A stretch of 13,536 nt of DNA. It comes from JAHJDO01 sp030671985 [NCBI: bacterium]. GTDB lineage: Bacteria > JAHJDO01. The notes beneath the pieces are model-generated. The model saw nothing but the letters and a program-made list of their open reading frames with translations, was not told the origin of the DNA and ran no database searches. The position numbers and the translations under genes were made by a program. The stretch is taken from assembly GCA_030671985.1 (NCBI GenBank), contig DAOVHI010000024.1, positions 1 through 13,536 of the forward strand, given 5' to 3'. Below, in pieces: positions 9,232 to 13,536 of this stretch. Numbering within the stretch: position 1 is the first letter of the stretch; each line of letters starts with the position of its first letter.

Positions 9232-11151
9232 ATGTGTGGAATTTGCGGGATTTTAAATACAAGTCTTAACGGCAATATCAAAGAAGAAACAGTACGAAGC
9301 ATGTGTTCCGTGCTGAAGCATAGAGGTCCCGATGATGAAGGGATATATCTTGGCTGGGGAAAAGACGGCAGGAAGAATGTAGGACTTGGAATAAGACGAC
9401 TTGCTATCATTGATCCGGATACAGGCCATCAGCCGATTCACAATGAAGAAAGAACGATATGGACTGTGTGTAACGGCGAGATCTATAATTTTCGCGAACT
9501 AAGGAAAGATTTAGAAGCTAAAGGACATTGTTTTTATACACACAGCGATGCTGAGGTTATTGTTCATTTATATGAGGAATATGGTGTTGAGTGTTTAAAT
9601 TTTCTGCGCGGTATGTTTGCGCTTGCCGTGTGGGATGATGGAAAGAAGAGCCTTCTTTTAGCAAGAGATAGAATAGGACAGAAGCCTTTGTGCTATGCGG
9701 AAATTGACAATGAACTGGTTTTTGCTTCTGAGATAAAATCAATTTTACAGGTAAAACAAGTTCCAAGACAAGTAAACATAGAAGCCATTCATAATTATCT
9801 TACCTATCAGTACGTTCCTTCACCGATAACCGCTTTTAAAGGCATCTCTAAACTGCCTCCTGCTCATTATTTGTTGTGGGAAAACGGGAAAATCTCAATT
9901 GAGCAATATTGGAATTTGAACGCGGCAAACAAGATTAGGATGTCAGAGAATGAATATTGCTCGCGCCTCAGAAACTTGTTTGAGGAATCCGTAAAGCTTA
10001 GACTTGTCAGCGATGTGCCTTTGGGTGCTTTTCTGAGCGGAGGACTTGATTCAAGTATCGTAGTTGGTGTTATGAGTAAGCTTATGAGTGAACCTGTTAA
10101 AACTTTTTCAATAGGATTTCAGGAAGAGAAATACAACGAACTTAAATATGCGCGGATCGCTGCGAATCATTTTAAAACCGATCATCATGAGTATATTGTA
10201 AAACCGGACGCTCTTGATATTTTACCTAAGCTCATATGGCATTATAATGAGCCTTTTGCGGATTCGTCTGCGCTTCCCACTTACTATGTTGCAAAGATGA
10301 CTAGCCGAGACGTAACAGTTGCATTGAATGGAGATGGAGGGGATGAGAGCTTTGCAGGATATCCGCGTTATAAAGCTGTAAAACTGGCTAAGTATTATGA
10401 AAAATTTCCACAATCTATACGTAATATGGTTAACGGTATTGCAATGAAGCTTCCCTATTCTACTGAACAAAAAACAGTACTTCGCCGTTTTAGGAGATTT
10501 GCCGAATCTATGAATTATTCTCCCGAAAGACGATATATTCGCTGGATATCCATTTTTGACAATGAAAGAAAAAAGGAGCTTTACGCATCATCTTTCAGAG
10601 AAGCGGTTCAGGGTATTGATTCATTTGGTTATGCGGAAAGCTATTATAACAATAACTCTTACAGCGATTTTTTGGACAGAACGCTTTTTGTTGATATTAT
10701 GACATACCTTCCCGGGGACCTGCTTGTAAAAATGGATATAGCTGCAATGGCAAACTCTCTGGAGGCGCGCTCTCCTTTTCTTGATCACAAGTTCATGGAG
10801 TTTGCCGCATCTATTCCCCCTAATCTTAAGTTAAAGGGACTTAGCGGCAAGTATATTCTAAAAAAAGCGTTTTCAAAACTTGTTCCCGCATCTATACTCA
10901 AACGCAGGAAAATGGGATTCGGCGTGCCTATCAGTCATTGGTTTAGAAATGAGCTTAAGGATTATCTTCGGGACGAGCTTCTTTCGAGACGCTGTTTGGA
11001 AAGAGGATATTTTCAGACAAAATATCTGAAACTAATTATTGATGAACACATTAATGGACGCTATGATCATGGATACAGGCTCTGGGCTCTTCTTAATCTG
11101 GAGCTCTGGCAGCAGATGTTTATTGATAAAGTTTCGGATAACAAAACGTAG
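9232..11151 (+). CDS. asnB: Asparagine synthase (glutamine-hydrolysing) / glycan-associated amidotransferase
   Basis: A 639-residue two-domain enzyme. Residues 1 to about 210 form a class II glutaminase: MCGICGI supplies the nucleophile Cys2 after Met removal, with RGPD (31-34) and NGEIYN (81-86). Residues about 240-620 form the ATP-dependent synthetase: SGGLDSS (269-275) is the PP-loop, followed by EPFADSSALPTYY (340-352), GDGGDE (367-372), LLVKMDIAAMANSLEARSPF (497-516) and RRKMGFGVP (558-566). Ammonia from glutamine would be moved to an AMP-activated carboxylate. The canonical product is asparagine. Similar enzymes in polysaccharide clusters amidate uronic acids (for example WbpS of Pseudomonas O-antigen), which fits the location here, but the sequence alone does not separate the two. 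It lies 14 bases after the methyltransferase, without a clear ribosome site, and its GC content is higher than the genes before it. Confidence 0.93.
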   Translation: MCGICGILNTSLNGNIKEETVRSMCSVLKHRGPDDEGIYLGWGKDGRKNVGLGIRRLAIIDPDTGHQPIHNEERTIWTVCNGEIYNFRELRKDLEAKGHCFYTHSDAEVIVHLYEEYGVECLNFLRGMFALAVWDDGKKSLLLARDRIGQKPLCYAEIDNELVFASEIKSILQVKQVPRQVNIEAIHNYLTYQYVPSPITAFKGISKLPPAHYLLWENGKISIEQYWNLNAANKIRMSENEYCSRLRNLFEESVKLRLVSDVPLGAFLSGGLDSSIVVGVMSKLMSEPVKTFSIGFQEEKYNELKYARIAANHFKTDHHEYIVKPDALDILPKLIWHYNEPFADSSALPTYYVAKMTSRDVTVALNGDGGDESFAGYPRYKAVKLAKYYEKFPQSIRNMVNGIAMKLPYSTEQKTVLRRFRRFAESMNYSPERRYIRWISIFDNERKKELYASSFREAVQGIDSFGYAESYYNNNSYSDFLDRTLFVDIMTYLPGDLLVKMDIAAMANSLEARSPFLDHKFMEFAASIPPNLKLKGLSGKYILKKAFSKLVPASILKRRKMGFGVPISHWFRNELKDYLRDELLSRRCLERGYFQTKYLKLIIDEHINGRYDHGYRLWALLNLELWQQMFIDKVSDNKT

Positions 11152-11182
11152 CTTAATCTAATTTCTAATCAAATTTTTTTAC

Positions 11183-11211
11183 TTGCCAAGCATATTCACT
11201 TTTTATATACT
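11183..11211 (+). promoter_or_regulatory. Sigma70-type promoter for the tRNA-ilvD transcript
   Basis: TTGCCA (11183-11188) and TATACT (11206-11211) are separated by exactly 17 bases; each differs from consensus at one or two positions. Transcription would start near 11218, only about three bases before the mature 5' end of tRNA-Val. No other promoter-like site is seen between here and ilvD, so it probably drives both tRNAs and the ilv genes. Confidence 0.72.
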
Positions 11212-11220
11212 GACCTCTTC

Positions 11221-11294
11221 GGGCGATTAGCTCAGTCTGGGAGAGCGCCTGCCTTACAAGCAGGATGTCACTGGTTCAAACCCAGTATCGCCCA
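11221..11294 (+). tRNA. tRNA-Val (anticodon UAC)
   Basis: The complete cloverleaf can be drawn. The acceptor stem GGGCGAT (11221-11227) pairs fully with ATCGCCC (11287-11293). The D stem is GCTC/GAGC, the anticodon stem CCTGC/GCAGG, the loop CTTACAA with anticodon TAC at 11255-11257, and the T arm ACTGG-TTCAAAC-CCAGT. The discriminator base is A at 11294, followed by CCG, so the terminal CCA is not fully encoded and must be completed by the nucleotidyltransferase. It reads GUA and probably other valine codons. Confidence 0.97.
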
Positions 11295-11296
11295 CC

Positions 11297-11319
11297 GAAA
11301 ATGACCTGCGGTCATTTTC
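11297..11319 (+). other. Perfect 10-bp hairpin between the two tRNA genes
   Basis: GAAAATGACC (11297-11306) and GGTCATTTTC (11310-11319) are exact reverse complements around a TGC loop. The hairpin fills most of the 33-base spacer. It could be a processing signal that separates the tRNA precursors, or a weak intrinsic terminator with its T-tract (TTTTCT) inside the lower stem. No T-run follows the full stem, which argues against efficient termination. Confidence 0.7.
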
Positions 11320-11327
11320 TGATAGCT

Positions 11328-11405
11328 GGGGGCGTAGCTCAACTTGGTTAGAGTACCAGATTGTCGATCTGGGTGTTGCGGGTTCGAGTCCCGTCGCTCC
11401 CGCCA
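11328..11405 (+). tRNA. tRNA-Asp (anticodon GUC), CCA encoded
   Basis: The acceptor stem GGGGGCG (11328-11334) pairs with CGCTCCC (11395-11401) with one G-T wobble. The D stem is GCTC/GAGT, the anticodon stem CCAGA/TCTGG, the loop TTGTCGA with anticodon GTC at 11363-11365, and the T arm GCGGG-TTCGAGT-CCCGT. The discriminator is G (11402), as expected for aspartate, followed by encoded CCA (11403-11405). The gene ends only 19 bases before the ilvD start codon, so its 3' processing would also create the 5' end of the ilvD message. Confidence 0.97.
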
Positions 11406-11410
11406 GATTA

Positions 11411-11417
11411 AAAAGGA
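11411..11417 (+). promoter_or_regulatory. Ribosome binding site of ilvD
   Basis: AAAAGGA lies seven bases before the ATG at 11425 and just after the tRNA-Asp CCA. It fixes the ilvD start. The open frame continues back into the tRNA-Asp gene to 11344, but that extension is not translated protein. Confidence 0.65.
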
Positions 11418-11424
11418 TGTAAAG

Positions 11425-13089
11425 ATGCGTAGTGATCTAATGAAAAAGGGAATCTCCAGAGCGCCTCATCGCTCGCTTTTGAAAGCTAGCGGCTATAGCG
11501 ATAAAGAGCTTTCAAGACCTATCATAGGCATAGCAAATTCCTTTAATGAGATCATTCCCGGGCATATCCATCTCAATCAAATAGTTAAAGCTGTTAAAGC
11601 AGGTGTTTATATGAGCGGTGGAACACCTATGGAGTTTGGTGTAATTGGTGTATGTGACGGTATTGCAATGAATCATGAAGGCATGAAATATTCTCTTCCC
11701 TCAAGAGAACTAATTGCGGACTCAATAGAAGTTATGGCAAGAGCGCATCCTTTTGACGGTCTTGTACTTGTTACTAATTGCGACAAAATCGTTCCCGGCA
11801 TGCTTATGTCAGCGCTTAGATTAAATATTCCAGCAATCATAATAAGCGGCGGGCCTATGATGGCAGGCAAAATAGGGAAAGAGGCAATAGATCTAATAAG
11901 TGTTTTTGAGGCAGTTGGGGCTGTGGCAGGAGGCAAGATGAGCGAAAAAGAGCTTCTTGAAATAGAGGAGAAGGCATGTCCTGGATGCGGTTCATGTTCC
12001 GGCATGTTCACTGCGAACTCAATGAACTGCCTTAGCGAAGCATTAGGTTTGGGACTGCCGGGAAACGGCACGATCCCTGCTGTTGACGCCGGAAGAATAA
12101 GACTTGCCAAAGAAACGGGTGCAAAAATAATTGAGCTCATAAAGAAAAATATTAAGCCGAGGGATATTGCGACACTTGACGCTTTTAAAAATGCGATAGC
12201 TGTGGAGATGGCGCTTGGCAGTTCAACCAATACGGTTCTTCATTTGCCGGCTATTGCAAACGAGGCCGGAATAGAATTTGATCTCAGCCTTTTTGATAAA
12301 ATAAGTAAGAAGGTGCCGAATCTGTGCCGGCTGTCACCTGCGGGGAAACATCATATGGAAGACCTTGATCAGGCAGGAGGAGTGCACGCTGTAATGGCAG
12401 AGATAAACAAACTGGGAGTAATAAATAAGAAGTGCTTAACTGTAACGACTAAGAAAGTTGCTGATAATATTGCGGGATGCGAGATTTTTAATAAAGAGGT
12501 TATTCGACCGGTAAGCGAGCCTTATTCTAAAGAGGGAGGAATTGCCATACTAAGAGGGAATCTAGCGTCGGATGGAGCTGTTATTAAACAGTCTGCTGTT
12601 AGTCCTAATATGATGAAACATTCAGGACCTGCAAGAGTTTTTGATTCGGAAGAAGAAGCTATGAAAGATATAATGAATAAAAAAATCAAGAGTGGAGATG
12701 TTATTGTTCTTCGTTATGAAGGTCCAAAGGGTGGCCCGGGAATGAGAGAAGGACTTTCTCCTACTGCGGCGCTTGCAGGCATTGGGCTTGCGGATAGTGT
12801 AGCTCTATTAACTGATGGCAGATTCTCAGGCGGTACGCGTGGAGCGGCTATTGGACATATATCTCCCGAAGCGGCTGAGGGCGGACCGCTCGCTATAGTA
12901 AAAGACGGCGACATTATTGAAATAGACATACCACGTAGAGAGTTAAATATTAAGTTAACAAATGAAGAAATTAAAAACAGATTGGATAAGTGGAAGAGAC
13001 CTGAGCCAAAAATAAAGTCAGGATATATGTATCGATATTCACAGATGGTGTCTTCGGCAAGTTCCGGAGCAGTATTTAAAAAGAGGTGA
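11425..13089 (+). CDS. ilvD: Dihydroxy-acid dehydratase
   Basis: Iron-sulfur dehydratase of valine, isoleucine and, indirectly, leucine and CoA synthesis; it converts 2,3-dihydroxy-3-methylbutanoate or -pentanoate to the 2-keto acid in the cytoplasm. The 554 residues match the family's usual length. Landmarks: [13 protein letters not shown] (11-23), [13 protein letters not shown] (38-50), [13 protein letters not shown] (75-87), [10 protein letters not shown] (117-126) with cluster ligand Cys119, [16 protein letters not shown] (185-200) with further Cys, EGPKGGPGM (432-440), and GRFSGGTRG (465-473) including the Ser proposed as catalytic base. The PGH at 45-47 resembles E. coli-type dehydratases, not the PCN form of many [2Fe-2S] enzymes, so an oxygen-sensitive [4Fe-4S] cluster is plausible; this is inference. 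ilvB follows after 4 bases. Its GC content is clearly above that of the glycan genes. Confidence 0.97.
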   Translation: MRSDLMKKGISRAPHRSLLKASGYSDKELSRPIIGIANSFNEIIPGHIHLNQIVKAVKAGVYMSGGTPMEFGVIGVCDGIAMNHEGMKYSLPSRELIADSIEVMARAHPFDGLVLVTNCDKIVPGMLMSALRLNIPAIIISGGPMMAGKIGKEAIDLISVFEAVGAVAGGKMSEKELLEIEEKACPGCGSCSGMFTANSMNCLSEALGLGLPGNGTIPAVDAGRIRLAKETGAKIIELIKKNIKPRDIATLDAFKNAIAVEMALGSSTNTVLHLPAIANEAGIEFDLSLFDKISKKVPNLCRLSPAGKHHMEDLDQAGGVHAVMAEINKLGVINKKCLTVTTKKVADNIAGCEIFNKEVIRPVSEPYSKEGGIAILRGNLASDGAVIKQSAVSPNMMKHSGPARVFDSEEEAMKDIMNKKIKSGDVIVLRYEGPKGGPGMREGLSPTAALAGIGLADSVALLTDGRFSGGTRGAAIGHISPEAAEGGPLAIVKDGDIIEIDIPRRELNIKLTNEEIKNRLDKWKRPEPKIKSGYMYRYSQMVSSASSGAVFKKR

Positions 13090-13090
13090 T
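13083..13090 (+). promoter_or_regulatory. Ribosome binding site of ilvB overlapping the ilvD stop
   Basis: GAGGTGAT is complementary to the 16S rRNA tail and contains the ilvD TGA stop (13087-13089). It lies a proper distance before TTG at 13094 and so supports that rare start codon and coupling of the two genes. Confidence 0.7.
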
Positions 13091-13093
13091 ATT

Positions 13094-13536
13094 TTGAAAC
13101 TTAGCGGAGCCAAAATACTTATAGAAAGTTTAAAGAAAGAGAAGGTAGAAGTAATATTCGGATTTCCCGGCGGCGTGCTGCTGGACGTATATGACGAGTT
13201 ATATGCAACAAAAGAGATCCGGCATATTCTGGTCGGTCATGAACAGGGAGCGGCTCATGCTGCTGACGGGTATGCAAGAGCCACAGGAAAAGTTGGAGTT
13301 TGTCTTGCTACATCAGGTCCAGGAGCAACTAATCTGGTAACCGGAATAGCTACTGCGTATATGGATTCCATCCCTATGGTTGCATTAACCGGACAGGTGC
13401 TGACATCAATGATAGGGAATGACGCATTTCAGGAAGCCGATATTGTTGGAATAACAAGACCTATAACAAAATACAATTATCTTGTTAGAAATGTGGCTGA
13501 TCTGGCTCAAACAATTAAAGAAGCTTTTTATATTGC
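13094..13536 (+). CDS. ilvB: Acetolactate synthase large subunit, 3'-truncated by the window edge
   Basis: Thiamine-diphosphate enzyme that condenses two pyruvates (or pyruvate and 2-oxobutyrate) in the first common step of branched-chain amino acid synthesis. Only the first 147 residues are visible, out of about 550-600 normally. The Pyr domain is clear: [15 protein letters not shown] (2-16), [15 protein letters not shown] (20-34), [18 protein letters not shown] (48-65) with the catalytic Glu50 that activates the cofactor, [19 protein letters not shown] (73-91) and PMVALTGQV (94-102). Translation starts at TTG, chosen because the ribosome site at 13083-13090 is correctly spaced and the family's N-terminus begins here; no ATG fits. 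It forms an operon with ilvD. The regulatory subunit gene ilvN/ilvH is probably further right but not visible. Confidence 0.94.
   Translation, partial: MKLSGAKILIESLKKEKVEVIFGFPGGVLLDVYDELYATKEIRHILVGHEQGAAHAADGYARATGKVGVCLATSGPGATNLVTGIATAYMDSIPMVALTGQVLTSMIGNDAFQEADIVGITRPITKYNYLVRNVADLAQTIKEAFYI

Noticed and set aside
11152-11182. Possible intrinsic terminator after asnB
   Set aside because: There is a T7 run (11174-11180), but only a 5-bp all-AT stem (AATTT/AAATT) in front of it, too weak to call.
11221-11405. tRNA genes as an integration site of a mobile element
   Set aside because: No integrase, transposase or repeated tRNA 3' fragment is visible on either side.
11344-11424. Open frame extending the ilvD protein 27 residues upstream
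   Set aside because: It runs through the tRNA-Asp gene; the good ribosome site at 11411-11417 and the family's N-terminus place the start at 11425.
11673-12230. 185-codon open frame on the - strand
   Set aside because: It is the antisense of ilvD, has a low-complexity Ser/Ala/Ile/Pro-rich product and no ribosome site; ilvD is certain.

Overview
The window is a polysaccharide (O-antigen/capsule-type) biosynthesis cluster followed by a branched-chain amino acid biosynthesis locus. All genes are on the + strand and very tightly packed. No gene-free stretch exceeds 300 bases; the only sizeable gap (11152-11424) is filled by a promoter and two tRNA genes. The organism is a bacterium: Shine-Dalgarno sites, ATGA stop/start overlaps, bacterial tRNAs and a sigma70-type promoter are all visible. 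The low-to-moderate GC, the GDP-fucose-linked glycan cluster and the family mix would suit an uncultured Gram-negative lineage such as Omnitrophota or a relative, but this placement is a guess and nothing in the window fixes the phylum.

Layout. Positions 1-693 hold the 3' two thirds of GDP-L-fucose synthase (fcl), entering from the left edge. Then come a Wzx-type flippase (690-1985), an FkbM-family methyltransferase (1982-2710), a glycosyltransferase fused to a methyltransferase (2738-4333), a stand-alone methyltransferase (4343-5068), three GT-B glycosyltransferases (5065-6264, 6285-7334, 7339-8424), another methyltransferase (8444-9217) and a glutamine-dependent asparagine synthase-like amidotransferase (9232-11151). 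A near-consensus promoter (11183-11211) follows, then tRNA-Val(UAC), a perfect 10-bp hairpin, tRNA-Asp(GUC) ending in an encoded CCA, and after only 19 bases ilvD. ilvB starts 4 bases after ilvD and runs off the right edge.

How the genes fit together. Fcl would supply GDP-fucose. Four glycosyltransferase domains would assemble a lipid-linked oligosaccharide, four methyltransferase domains could decorate it, the AsnB-like enzyme may amidate a uronic acid in it (or simply make asparagine), and the flippase would move the unit across the inner membrane. No priming transferase, polymerase (Wzy), chain-length regulator or ligase is visible here. The interior of the cluster (about 690-9220) is visibly more AT-rich than fcl, asnB and ilvD, as expected for an exchangeable glycan cassette.

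The most striking signal is an uninterrupted run of ten C (5248-5257) near the start of the glycosyltransferase at 5065. A gain or loss of one C leads to a stop within a few codons in either shifted frame. That is the design of a phase-variable on/off switch in a surface-glycan gene. Second in interest are the GT-methyltransferase fusion and the apparent co-transcription of tRNA-Val and tRNA-Asp with the valine/isoleucine biosynthesis genes.
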